From NCBI RefSeq assembly GCF_000317145.1, contig NC_019697.1, positions 3,010,385 to 3,074,384 of the forward strand: 64,000 nucleotides of DNA. The letters are read 5' to 3'. Positions 1 to 8,395 of the stretch are shown here, piece by piece. Under the pieces are notes generated by a model, which saw nothing but the letters and a program-made list of their open reading frames with translations, was not told the origin of the DNA and did not search any database. How positions within the stretch are numbered: position 1 is the first letter of the stretch; the number at the start of each line of letters is the position of its first letter. The position numbers and the translations under genes were made by a program. This DNA comes from Chamaesiphon minutus PCC 6605. GTDB taxonomy: Bacteria > Cyanobacteriota > Cyanobacteriia > Cyanobacteriales > Chamaesiphonaceae.

Positions 1-44
1 AAGAGTAGAAGCTGCTGGGGGGATCGATCGTCGATTTTATAGGA

Positions 45-112
45 CTGTAGGGGCGGGTTTATGCTAGCTGATATAGTTTACTATTCGATCTCCAACAAAC
101 CCGCCCTCCCCC
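45..112. repeat. Dispersed inverted-repeat element, copy 1
   Basis: GGGGCGGGTTT on the left and AAACCCGCCC on the right enclose about 35 bases, so the unit can fold into a stem-loop. A second diverged copy lies at 39700-39770, sharing CTGTAGGGGCGG, the GCTAG-TGATAT stretch, TCGATCTC and ACAAACCCGCCCT. Two copies far apart with the same ends mark a small dispersed, MITE-like repeat with no coding capacity. Confidence 0.7.
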
Positions 113-181
113 ACTAGAAAACCTCAAAGGGGTTATGTATATGAGCTACGGCGGAGATCTACCCACCCCGCCCTTTGGGCA

Positions 182-197
182 CCCCTCCAAGGAGGGG
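182..197. terminator. Short hairpin, terminator-like
   Basis: CCCCTCC-AA-GGAGGGG forms a perfect 7-bp stem followed by ATTTTC on the plus strand. It may end a transcript entering from the left edge of the window. The rest of the first 287 bases shows no gene. Confidence 0.4.
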
Positions 198-287
198 ATT
201 TTCTGCCCGAACCTTTGCCTATGAGCTAATTTTCGATCGTATTGAAAGCCGATCTTTTCTGATTTACCATTACTTGAGGATAATTTC

Positions 288-1535
288 ATGCCTGACTTTG
301 ACTTGGGGTGGGTTCGTAGCCAGTTTCCATCGTTGTCTCAAGAACTAAATGGTCAGCCAGTGACCTTTTTTGATGGCCCTGGGGGGACTCAGGTGCCCAG
401 AAATACGATCGCGGCGATGAGTGATTATTTAATTTACTCTAATGCAAATGCTCACGGAGCTTTTATCACCAGCGAACGGACGGATAAGCTAATCAATGAA
501 ACGCGGAGTGCGGCGGCTGATTTGCTGGGCTGTGCTGCTAATGAAATCGTGTTTGGGGCGAATATGACGACCCTTGCTTTTGCCTTCTCACGAGCGATCG
601 GGCGCGAACTACAACCGGGCGATGAAATTATTACTACTAAGCTCGATCACTATGCGAATATCTCTCCCTGGCAGGCTTTGGAAGAGAAGGGAGTTGTAAT
701 ACGTAGCTTAGATATTCGGGTGGAAGATTGTACGCTCGATCTCGATCGACTACAGGAATTACTAACCGATCGTACCAAATTAGTCGCGATCGGTTATGCC
801 TCAAATGCTGTCGGTACGGTTAACGATGTCGCTGCTGTCACCAAACTCGCCCATCAAGTCGGTGCGCTGGTGTTTGTCGATGCCGTCCACTATGTGCCTC
901 ACGGTGCGATCGATGTGCAGGAACTAGATTGCGATTTCCTCGCTTGTTCGGCTTATAAATTCTTTGCACCACATCTGGGCATCCTCTATGGCAAACACGA
1001 GCATCTGAGCCGTTTACAGCCTTATAAAGTGACACCTGCCTCTAATGATGTGCCATCGCGGTGGGAAACAGGTACCCAGAGTTATGAGGCAATGGCAGGT
1101 TTGGTAGAGACGATCGATTATCTGCGCCAATTGGGACAGCAAGTCGCTCCGACGGCTAATAACCGTCGAGCTGCCCTAGTTGCTGGGATGAAGGCGATTC
1201 ATGCCTACGAGCAAGAACTCAGCCGCTATTTGCTCTCTGGGTTAGCCCAGATTCCTGGTTTGACGGTGTATGGAATTACCAATCTCGATCGAGTTAGCGA
1301 ACGCACGCCGACGGTAGGCATCCGACTTGAGGGGTATTCCCCCCACGAGCTAGCGAAAAAGTTGGGCGAGCGGGGCATTTTTACCTGGAATGGTAATTTT
1401 TATGCTGTGGGGGTTACTGAAGCGTTAGGCATTGAGTCCAGCGGTGGTTTGTTGCGAATGGGTTTGGTTCATTACAACACCATTGAGGAAATCGATCGAC
1501 TATTGAAAGCCATAGATAATGCTAGTTCGGGTTAA
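288..1535 (+). CDS. Cysteine desulfurase-like class V aminotransferase
   Basis: PLP-dependent fold-type I enzyme of the class V aminotransferase family, 415 residues, close to the usual size for SufS/CsdA-like proteins. The PLP lysine is in SAYKFF (K224), the cofactor aspartate is in VDAVHYVPH (about D198) and a DHYAN segment lies at 120-124. Family members take sulfur from cysteine or a related substrate; the bulk Fe-S desulfurase function is not shown because no sufBCD or iscU neighbours are present, and the family annotation 'cysteine desulfurase-like' covers proteins of unknown substrate. The ATG is preceded by TTGAGGATAATTTC, which holds a GAGGA ribosome binding site. It is followed after 9 bases by an unrelated small gene. 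Confidence 0.85.
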   Translation: MPDFDLGWVRSQFPSLSQELNGQPVTFFDGPGGTQVPRNTIAAMSDYLIYSNANAHGAFITSERTDKLINETRSAAADLLGCAANEIVFGANMTTLAFAFSRAIGRELQPGDEIITTKLDHYANISPWQALEEKGVVIRSLDIRVEDCTLDLDRLQELLTDRTKLVAIGYASNAVGTVNDVAAVTKLAHQVGALVFVDAVHYVPHGAIDVQELDCDFLACSAYKFFAPHLGILYGKHEHLSRLQPYKVTPASNDVPSRWETGTQSYEAMAGLVETIDYLRQLGQQVAPTANNRRAALVAGMKAIHAYEQELSRYLLSGLAQIPGLTVYGITNLDRVSERTPTVGIRLEGYSPHELAKKLGERGIFTWNGNFYAVGVTEALGIESSGGLLRMGLVHYNTIEEIDRLLKAIDNASSG

Positions 1536-1544
1536 TGGCTGGAA

Positions 1545-1862
1545 ATGTTTGAAATTACTTTATCCACGATGCTTGCCGCAGATGCTATTGCGGCGGCATT
1601 TTTTAGATTAATTCCTGCTGGATTAAAGATCGATGTATTTCCAGAATCAGATACACCTGAAGAAGTAGGCGCGATTTGGGCATGGATGCAAGAGACTAAT
1701 GACCCAGCTTGGCCATGTTCTGTTATGGTTATTCATCATGGTGATGAATGCGAACTCGGTTCTTATCCCGATCTGCGAGTTGCCGAATATATACAGCAAT
1801 GTTTTGGCTGCAATGTTTTTGCAGCATATATAGCCATTCTCAAATTGATGAGGTACAGATAA
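1545..1862 (+). CDS. Hypothetical protein, possibly broken gene (5' part)
   Basis: A 105-residue acidic protein with a hydrophobic N-terminal stretch and two later cysteines. I do not recognise the family. Amino acid use looks like a real protein. It is closely followed by a second short reading frame (1934-2098) that also looks coding, so the two may be halves of one frameshifted gene. Proteins of this general look occur among small immunity-type proteins, but that is a guess from style only. Confidence 0.45.
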   Translation: MFEITLSTMLAADAIAAAFFRLIPAGLKIDVFPESDTPEEVGAIWAWMQETNDPAWPCSVMVIHHGDECELGSYPDLRVAEYIQQCFGCNVFAAYIAILKLMRYR

Positions 1863-1933
1863 TTTCATGCTTTAATTTCTGCCTATATCTAGGGTGTACT
1901 TCACTAACTTGAGAACCGCTATACTACCCATTT

Positions 1934-2098
1934 GTGGGTATTTTAGATCCACAAGATCCTTACTGGGTCCTGGTTCGTGTCAGTGGACAGTGGTATTTTG
2001 CCGATACATGTGGCATCGCACTTATGGAGGACATCCCTGGTACTGCGGAAGTTGAATTGATTCGTCCGATAACAGTCCCAAATGTGTGGATTAACTAA
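1934..2098 (+). CDS. Short protein or 3' half of a broken gene
   Basis: A 54-codon frame from GTG at 1934 to TAA at 2096-2098. It reads VGILDPQDPYWVLVRV, then SGQWYFADTCGIALMED and on to a VPNVWIN end, a protein-like composition with many aromatic residues. The frame is open upstream only to 1913, just after an in-frame TGA. It lies 71 bases after the preceding small gene and 7 bases before the insertion sequence, so it may be the tail of that gene after a frameshift. Confidence 0.4.
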   Translation: MGILDPQDPYWVLVRVSGQWYFADTCGIALMEDIPGTAEVELIRPITVPNVWIN

Positions 2099-2105
2099 TT
2101 AAAAA

Positions 2106-3164
2106 TACAGCAAATTGCGATCGAACGTGCCACAAAATCAGCGAATTTTTTCCAGGTACAGACCACAATGATGGAACCAACTCAAAGCATTATCATCAGT
2201 GATCCTATCGATTGCCACCGAGATCGCTCGCTCGAGATGAGCGGTAGTCCGAGCACCAATAGAACGAAGAATTTCTTTCAATTTAGACCAACATAACTCA
2301 ATCGGAGATAAATCTGGCGAATAGGGCGGGAGAAATTTAACGCTCGCGCCAACAGATTTAATCAACTCCTCAGCGAGCTTAGCGTGATGTCCGGGGAGAT
2401 TGTCCATGACGACAATCGCACCAACCCACAATTGAGGTAATAAAACTCGTTCGATATCAACTAAAAAACTCGCAGTATCCAGCTCGCCCGTTAATGTCAT
2501 AGTGACAATTAATCCTTCATCACTCATTGCGCCAATTAAGGTCAGATTTTTACCACGTTTGCCAGGACAATCATCATAGACTCTTACACCCCCTTCACCG
2601 CGACCATAACGCCTATTCATTGAGAGGTTGACACCTGTTTCATCGATAAATACCAAGTTTCTGACATCAACTTTATCTAACCATTGTCGCCACTCATATC
2701 GTAAATTTTTAACTCTGTGCGTCTGGCGTTCGCTGTCGATTAGAGTTTTTTTTCTTCTTAACTTCCAGCGCTCTAAGGTGCGGCATAAACTAGAAGTGCT
2801 GACTTTTATCCCTAAATCTGATTCAATTACTACCTGCATTTCTCTCAAGTAGATGTCATTTTTTTTAGCTATTATTTGCTTCAAAAGTTCTCGATCGCTA
2901 GCTTTGAGCTTCGACCGACGATCTCCGCCTCGCGGTTTAGGGGCAATCTCTCCTGTTTTCCGGTACTGACATAATCAGTTCCTGATGAAAGATAAGCTTA
3001 CTTTAAATCTTGCAGCTAAGACTCGCTGCGAACCTTCTTGATTTCGATCCGCTTCTAGTATTTTTGTTCGCAAATCTAACGAGTATGCTGCTGCCATATT
3101 TCATTTTTATCTACCTTCCTCTATCTTCCTCTACTTGTGGTTCATTCGATCTCAATTTGCTGTA
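2106..3164 (-). mobile_element. IS630-family insertion sequence, inactivated
   Basis: The ends are inverted repeats: TACAGCAAATTGCGATCGAA at 2106-2125 and, on the other strand, TACAGCAAATTGAGATCGAA at 3145-3164 (19 of 20 identical). Similarity runs weakly on to about 30 bases, ending in CCACAA. TA at both outer ends fits the TA target duplication of IS630/mariner elements. One transposase frame fills the interior and carries a nonsense codon. Length including both TAs is 1059 bp. Confidence 0.9.
2138..3097 (-). pseudogene. IS630 transposase with in-frame TGA
   Basis: Reading from ATG at 3097 gives MAAAYSLDLRTKILEADR and a helix-turn-helix N-terminus up to FIRN, then TGA at 2975-2977 (codon 41), then LCQYRKTGEIAPKPRGGDRR in the same frame through to 2138. 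The catalytic DDE domain is intact: FIDETG, VMDNLPGHH, then PPYSPDLSPIELCWSKLK. The whole would be about 319 residues. Because the frame is kept on both sides, this is a nonsense mutation and not the -1 frameshift used by some IS elements. An internal TTG start at 2884 could still give a 248-residue protein lacking the DNA-binding part. Confidence 0.88.
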
Positions 3165-3319
3165 ATATTCAGTTTGAATCGGCCTTAATATAATCGTTAG
3201 ACTCGATCGAGAGTAGCATTGAAGGTATCGATATCTGTCGTTAAACCCACAAACTGAAGGCTCGATCGCACTCGCGATCGATTTCGATCGGATGTTGTGG
3301 GTATCCGTGCGCCAACACT

Positions 3320-4081
3320 CTACGCGTTAGTTCCCGCCAATTCCATGCCAGGTAAGAAAGTGGCCATGTATTTCTCCACTCCCTTAGGATCGGCCAATAA
3401 TTGTGCTGAAACCTGAGCAGCCTGTTCGCCGGGATAAACATCTTCCTGCTGCTCTACCACAGCTTGTAACGCGGCTCTAGCGACCTCTGCTGGAGCAACT
3501 TTCGGATCTGGCCATGCCTTAGCTAGATCGGTATCGACGGTTCCTGGCATTACGCCGACTACCAGCGTATTCTGTGCTGCCAGCTCCGCTCGGACGCTCT
3601 GCGTCATCGAAATGGCGGCAGCTTTAGAAGCACTATATGAGCCGCTAAATGGTAAATTTACTTTGCCCAAGAGCGATAAGATATTTACAATTGCGCCGCC
3701 GCCTTGGCGATTGAGGATCGGTGCAAAGGCTCGACACATAGATGCCATGCCAAAGTAGTTAACATCCATCTCCGCTTTAGCTGCATCTAAATCTGGAGCC
3801 GAAATGATGCCGTGATTGAGAGAGGTACCAGCATTATTAATCAATAGCGAGACATCGGTACACTTTGCGGCTGCGGCAGCAACGGATTGAGGGTTAGTGA
3901 CATCGAGTTCGATGGGAATAATCTTTTGGGGATCGAGTGCCACGAGATTTTGCAATTTATTAATGCTCCGAGCGCAGACATAAATCTTGGCGACACCTGA
4001 CTGAAGCAATCGATCGACAAAGTGACCGCCAATACCACCATTAGCACCTGTAACAAGTGCAACTGCGTTGTTAAGTTCCAT
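3320..4081 (-). CDS. Short-chain dehydrogenase/reductase (SDR)
   Basis: Classical SDR of 253 residues with a Rossmann fold binding NAD(P). The cofactor loop TGANGGIG is at 11-18, NNAG at 82-85, the catalytic serine near 136, and the YxxxK pair (Y149, K153) in SYSASKAA. The substrate cannot be read from sequence. It is transcribed away from a LysR regulator that starts 177 bases upstream, the usual layout for a regulator and its target. The IS630 element lies about 155 bases past the stop codon. Confidence 0.88.
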   Translation of the reverse strand: MELNNAVALVTGANGGIGGHFVDRLLQSGVAKIYVCARSINKLQNLVALDPQKIIPIELDVTNPQSVAAAAAKCTDVSLLINNAGTSLNHGIISAPDLDAAKAEMDVNYFGMASMCRAFAPILNRQGGGAIVNILSLLGKVNLPFSGSYSASKAAAISMTQSVRAELAAQNTLVVGVMPGTVDTDLAKAWPDPKVAPAEVARAALQAVVEQQEDVYPGEQAAQVSAQLLADPKGVEKYMATFLPGMELAGTNA

Positions 4082-4230
4082 GATTATTGTCCTCTTGCCA
4101 GTTAGTTATTGTTGATGCTGGGAAACAAGCTGCTACCTAGCATGGGTCAGTAAAAAATATTTGTCTGAAGTCAACAAGACGTTTGTGTAGTTCGTCTAGA
4201 CTTACACTACCAAGATCTTGTAAATTAATC

Positions 4231-4271
4231 AAATCGATTGTATGAATAATAGATATTAATGAAATCGATTG
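4231..4271. promoter_or_regulatory. Direct repeat AAATCGATTG, possible LysR operator
   Basis: AAATCGATTG occurs at 4231-4240 and again at 4262-4271, 31 bases apart (three helical turns), spanning the LysR start codon. The first copy also forms AATC-N5-GATT with the bases before it. LysR proteins often bind two such sites in a divergent promoter region. CGATCG-like words are common in this genome, so chance is possible. Confidence 0.3.
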
Positions 4272-5176
4272 AACTAGCTCAGATTGACTTAAATCTCTTA
4301 GTTGCCTTTGAGTCGCTGTTTGAGGAACGCAGCGTAACGGCGGCGGCTCAAAAGCTGTATCTAGGGCAACCAGCCATGAGCGCGGCATTGGGACGATTGA
4401 GAACTTTGTTTGGGGACGAGTTATTTATCCGTGTGGGACGAGAGATGCAACCCACTGCCAAAGCTGTCGCGCTCGCGCCAGGAATTTCTGCCGCACTGCA
4501 CCAAATTCGCCAAACCGTTCGAGCTATCCAAAACTTTGCCCCAGCATCCGACTCGCGCGATTTTACGATCGGGAGCGCAGATTATACGAGCTTTATTATG
4601 CTCCCTAAATTAATTGCAGATTGCGATCGAGCCGCACCCAATCTGAATTTTAGAACGATCGAATTTGAAAAAGATCGCGTCGGCGATCTGCTCGAAACAG
4701 GTGCGATCGATTTAGCATTAGGCGTCTTTCCAAACCCACCTCGGCAAACGACGTGTCTGCCATTATTTCGCGAGCATTTTGTCGGCATCGCGCGGAAACA
4801 TCATCCCGCGATCGTTCGAGAGTCGATTTCTCTAGACGAATTTGTCAGCCTCTCTCACGTTCTAGTTACCATTCGCCGCGATATCACAGGCGAAATCGAT
4901 CGAGCATTGGCCGTTCGCAATCTCCAGCGGCGGATTGTCTTAACGGTGCCTCATGTATTGGTTTTACCTGCTATTATTGCCTCGACCGATGCGATCGCTT
5001 GCGTCCCGTTGCGGATGGCAAGTTATTTTTCTAGACTCGATGAAATTGAATTTTTTGAACTACCGATCGAGTTACCCGCATGGACGGTTTCGATGTTGTG
5101 GAGCAAGTTGAGCGATCGAGATGATGCAAATTGCTGGTTGCGGCAAACTATTCAAACATTATGCACGAGGATCTAA
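4259..5176 (+). CDS. LysR-family transcriptional regulator
   Basis: A 305-residue protein with the N-terminal LysR winged helix-turn-helix (about 8-66, with RSVTAAAQKLYLGQPAMSAAL-type recognition helices) and a C-terminal periplasmic-binding-protein-like effector domain (about 95-300). LysR regulators act as tetramers and usually control the neighbouring divergent gene, here the SDR. The effector is not recognisable. Length and architecture are complete. Confidence 0.9.
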   Translation: MKSIELAQIDLNLLVAFESLFEERSVTAAAQKLYLGQPAMSAALGRLRTLFGDELFIRVGREMQPTAKAVALAPGISAALHQIRQTVRAIQNFAPASDSRDFTIGSADYTSFIMLPKLIADCDRAAPNLNFRTIEFEKDRVGDLLETGAIDLALGVFPNPPRQTTCLPLFREHFVGIARKHHPAIVRESISLDEFVSLSHVLVTIRRDITGEIDRALAVRNLQRRIVLTVPHVLVLPAIIASTDAIACVPLRMASYFSRLDEIEFFELPIELPAWTVSMLWSKLSDRDDANCWLRQTIQTLCTRI

Positions 5177-5391
5177 AGCGATTGGGGAAAGCGGAATAGC
5201 TAGTTTGTGGTGGCTGCATAATTTGAGACGAGCTTATCTTAATATTAGATCCTGTTCCGATCGTACCCATACCGCCACCGATCCACTCCCAACTTCACAA
5301 AAAAATTGCCAGAATCTCACGATCCCAGCAATAAGTATATCTACCTGCAAGCAATTGCAGTCTGTCATCTCGATTTAGGCATCTGCCAAAT

Positions 5392-5946
5392 TTAGAGATT
5401 GCCAGATTGAGCTAATTTGTCCTTGAGTTCGGCTAATTTGCCAGCCCAGCGAGGATCGGGCTGGAAACTTTCGGTGTTGGTACTGCTAGTGTAGGTATTA
5501 TTATTGTTATTGGTCGTGCTTTTAGCTCCTTCCTTGCGAGCACCTTTTTTGCTACCACCACCGCCGCTACTGCGGCGGGGAGTGCTAGTGCTGCTAGCAT
5601 TACCCTTATTGCTGAGATTTGGTTTAGGAACGGTGCTAGGCTCTCTAGGCTCGGTAGATTCGCTAGCTTCGCCGTCTTCATCGTCTTGACCTTTGGCTTT
5701 AGGTAGAGCTTTTTCGATTTTGATGGGTAGCTCTTGGAACATAGCTCCGTTGTACTTTTCGATGATTTGGTCGGCTTGCTCGTCAGTTTCGACGGTGACA
5801 AAGCCAAATCCCCGACACTTACCAGTCTTGCGATCTTTAATGACTTTCACAGAGACTAGCTCGCCAGCATCTGCAAAAACGGTTTGAAGTTCTTCCCGTT
5901 CTACATCAGATTTTGGTAAGTTACCTACATATAAACGAATAGACAT
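5392..5946 (-). CDS. RRM-type RNA-binding protein
   Basis: One RNA-recognition motif occupies residues 3-80, with RNP2 LYVGNL (5-10) and RNP1 KCRGFGFV (43-50). A low-complexity tail follows: acidic, then Gly/Ser/Lys-rich (about 120-140), then Asn/Thr-rich. Cyanobacterial Rbp proteins of this type bind RNA, and several respond to cold or localise photosynthesis mRNAs; which function applies here is not visible. A strong GGAGG ribosome binding site lies about 10 bases before the ATG. The tail is longer than in the shortest Rbp proteins. The upstream 500 bases hold no other gene until the helicase, leaving room for a long leader. Confidence 0.9.
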   Translation of the reverse strand: MSIRLYVGNLPKSDVEREELQTVFADAGELVSVKVIKDRKTGKCRGFGFVTVETDEQADQIIEKYNGAMFQELPIKIEKALPKAKGQDDEDGEASESTEPREPSTVPKPNLSNKGNASSTSTPRRSSGGGGSKKGARKEGAKSTTNNNNNTYTSSTNTESFQPDPRWAGKLAELKDKLAQSGNL

Positions 5947-6454
5947 ATAAAAAATTCCTCCAGAGTGGAATCAAATTAGCTTGCTTGCAGGAGTTCTCCC
6001 AAGGGAGACTCAATTTTAGGTGGAGCCAGAGCAGCCGCAGCAGTGCGATCGTCGTTACATTCATCGCCAGTCGATCGTTTTGGATGCAGAGCCGCTCCCA
6101 TGGAGCATCGAATTGCAGTAAAGTCAAACAATTGCTAGTTGTCAACACTGGGGATGAACCCGCCCATGCGAAGTTTGTGTCCTAGACACTATATTTTAAT
6201 GTTTTTTCACAAACTTTGTGACACCCCTATTTAAATTATCACGTCTGGGTCTTGACGATCGCCAATTCCTCGATCGATTTAGTAAAATTTGATGCCAATC
6301 GTTGCTTTTGTACGCCAAATGTCAAATTAAAAGGTGGGCAATGCCCACCTTCGATCGACGTTTGGATGTAGTTGCCAATGACCAACTAGGATTTAAATAA
6401 GTTTTAGGAGCGATTGAGAGATCCGCAGTGGGATCTCCCCATCACAGCTAACAA
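5947..6454. other. Gene-free region between RRM gene and helicase gene
   Basis: About 500 bases without a convincing gene. It contains the probable 5' leader of the RRM gene. A partial copy of the palindromic coding element seen elsewhere, TTCTCCCAAGGGAGACTC, lies near 5994-6011. The hairpin at 6331-6351 is annotated separately. Confidence 0.5.
6331..6351. terminator. Palindromic hairpin AAGGTGGGC-AAT-GCCCACCTT
   Basis: Perfect 9-bp stem with a 3-base loop. It sits about 100 bases past the end of the helicase gene. The same GGTGGGC/GCCCACC core recurs at 58739-58763 after dps, so it is a dispersed hairpin family used in terminator position. Confidence 0.55.
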
Positions 6455-8014
6455 TTACACGCGTTCTTCGCTGCGGTAGCCGCCTCGGTAGTCGCGGTTG
6501 TCGCGATTGTTATCGCGTTCGTAACGGCTGCTTTCGTTGCGAGGGCTGCTGTCGCGCCGATCGTAACGACCGCCACCATCGTTACTATTGCGGAGGACTG
6601 GTTTACCACCACCGCCACTGCCGCGACGATCGCCACCACCACGAGGTTTGTAGCTGTTAGACCGATCGCGGTCGCGGTCGCGCTCTTGCATTTGGGGTTC
6701 TTCCATATCCAACCAAGCTGGGCGAGTTTGGTCGTATACGAGTTGGAGTGCTGCTGCGGCGACAGTATGCACGTCGTATTCTTCGCTCATTTTGGCGATA
6801 ATCGGCAAGAATGATGCTACCCGTTCGCCGGAGAGAGCTTCTTGAACCTTACCTTGAATCTTCTGAACGTGAGCTGCTTCGACTTGGGCGCGAGTCGGGA
6901 TCTGACAGACCGTGAGGGACTGTTTGACGCGACGTTCGATCGCTTGCAGCTTGCGACGATCGAGGGAGTGAATCAAGGAGATGGCGACCCCTTCTTTACC
7001 CGCACGACCCGTCCGACCGATGCGGTGGATGTAGTTCTCGACGCTATCGGGCAGATCGTAGTTGATGACATGGCTGAGATGATCGACATCTAGACCGCGT
7101 GCGGCAATGTCGGTAGCTACGATCCAACGTACTTTATCGCTACGGAAGCGAGTCAGGAGGCGTTCGCGTTGAGTTTGAGTCAGATCCCCATGGTACTCAT
7201 CCGCGCTGTGTCCGGCAGATTGGAGTTGGTTGGTGAGTTCTGCTGCGGCTTTACGAGTCCGCACAAAGATAATCGCAGACTCTGGCTGTTCGAGTTCGAG
7301 AATGGGTTGGAGTGCTTGAGCCTTAGTCCAGCCGCGAGGGATGAAGTAAACCTGTTGCTGAATTTTAGAAGGTGCTGCTTTAACTTGATCGACGGTGACG
7401 GTGACGGGCGATTTGAGGAAGCGGTTGACCAAGGAGCGGATGGGGGGTGCCATCGTTGCCGAGAAGAACGCTGTTTGACGTTCGGTGGGCAATTTGCTCA
7501 AGATCAGCTCGATATCGTCGATAAAGCCCATACTGAGCATTTCATCGGCTTCGTCGAGTACCAACCATTCAACTTGTCCCAAGCGGAGATGACCGCGATC
7601 GATCAAGTCGATGACGCGTCCGGGAGTACCGACAACCGCAGCTACACCGCTTTCTAAGCGACGAATTTGTAGGTCGATGGCTTGGCCGCCGTAGACAGTC
7701 AAGATCGGCGAGCGACGCTCGTTGCCGCCCAAGAAGGTCTTCATCGCTGCCGATACCTGCATCGCTAACTCGCGAGTAGGCGTCAGGATTAAGGCTTGAA
7801 CGACTGGACGTTGCCAATCCAACCGTTCGATCATTGGCAGGGAAAATGCAGCAGTCTTACCCGTCCCAGTTTGAGATTGGCCGACGACATCTTTGCCAGC
7901 TAATAGATAGGGAATGGCTTGCTCTTGAATATTGGTGGGTTCAGTAATCCCCAGACCTTCCAGTTGTGTAACAATGCGATCGGAAAGTCCAAGGCTAGAG
8001 AAAGAAACGGTCAT
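6455..8014 (-). CDS. DEAD-box ATP-dependent RNA helicase
   Basis: A 519-residue SF2 helicase with all core motifs: Q motif near 26-32, motif I QTGTGKT (48-54), PTRELA (79-84), TPGR (130-133), DEAD (154-157), SAT (185-187) and HRIGRTGRAG (330-339). Residues from about 440 form an Arg/Asp/Gly/Ser-rich disordered tail, as in RNA helicases that tether to RNA. It is related to DeaD/CrhR-type helicases that unwind mRNA and rRNA, often in the cold; whether it is the CrhR orthologue is not certain. The 380-base gap before the start codon may hold a long regulated leader. The RRM gene downstream on the same strand also has a low-complexity tail. Confidence 0.93.
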   Translation of the reverse strand: MTVSFSSLGLSDRIVTQLEGLGITEPTNIQEQAIPYLLAGKDVVGQSQTGTGKTAAFSLPMIERLDWQRPVVQALILTPTRELAMQVSAAMKTFLGGNERRSPILTVYGGQAIDLQIRRLESGVAAVVGTPGRVIDLIDRGHLRLGQVEWLVLDEADEMLSMGFIDDIELILSKLPTERQTAFFSATMAPPIRSLVNRFLKSPVTVTVDQVKAAPSKIQQQVYFIPRGWTKAQALQPILELEQPESAIIFVRTRKAAAELTNQLQSAGHSADEYHGDLTQTQRERLLTRFRSDKVRWIVATDIAARGLDVDHLSHVINYDLPDSVENYIHRIGRTGRAGKEGVAISLIHSLDRRKLQAIERRVKQSLTVCQIPTRAQVEAAHVQKIQGKVQEALSGERVASFLPIIAKMSEEYDVHTVAAAALQLVYDQTRPAWLDMEEPQMQERDRDRDRSNSYKPRGGGDRRGSGGGGKPVLRNSNDGGGRYDRRDSSPRNESSRYERDNNRDNRDYRGGYRSEERV

Positions 8015-8395
8015 AATTTGTTGTTGAGTGGATCGGTATGATTTTGTCTCGAAAATTTAGGAGCTAATATTTAGGAATTAATCAGTACATCAACCGGGGA
8101 AAACATCGTACCCAATATTTGAACCATTCAGTCTGGGGTTAGTGAGAATTTAATAGCAATTCTACACTGATAAAATAAATACTAAATAGTTACAGAATGT
8201 TCGCATCGCTTGCGAGACGCAGATTCTGAGATGAATTGTTGTCGAATAATATCGGTCTTTCTACTGAATTCTAGAGGCTTCGCTCCAATCCAGAATTTGT
8301 TTTAAATTTTGGATTTCACGGTCATTTAGTTCGTATCGCTCTTTTATCATTTTAATACTAAGCTTTGATGCTTGGCATTGCCGGATAACCGATCG
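8015..8395. other. Intergenic region with small coding-like relic
   Basis: On the minus strand a short open frame around 8268-8395 reads RQCQASKLSIKMIKERYELN, then DREIQNLKQILDWSEASRIQ and a stop at 8268-8270. ATG is at the middle methionine. It may be a tiny gene or the start of a lost one. Its end overlaps an imperfect palindrome (8267-8296, ATTCTAGAGGCTTCGC with ATCCAGAAT) resembling the coding element of gatC. The remainder is the probable helicase leader. Confidence 0.3.

Noticed and set aside
2138-3097. Programmed frameshift in the IS630 transposase
   Set aside because: The two parts are in the same frame separated by TGA. There is no slippery A/T run at the junction, so a nonsense mutation is the simpler reading.
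3241-3441. 66-residue frame overlapping the SDR gene end
   Set aside because: It shares most of its length with the SDR gene in another frame, and the part outside is composed of CGATCG-rich intergenic sequence.
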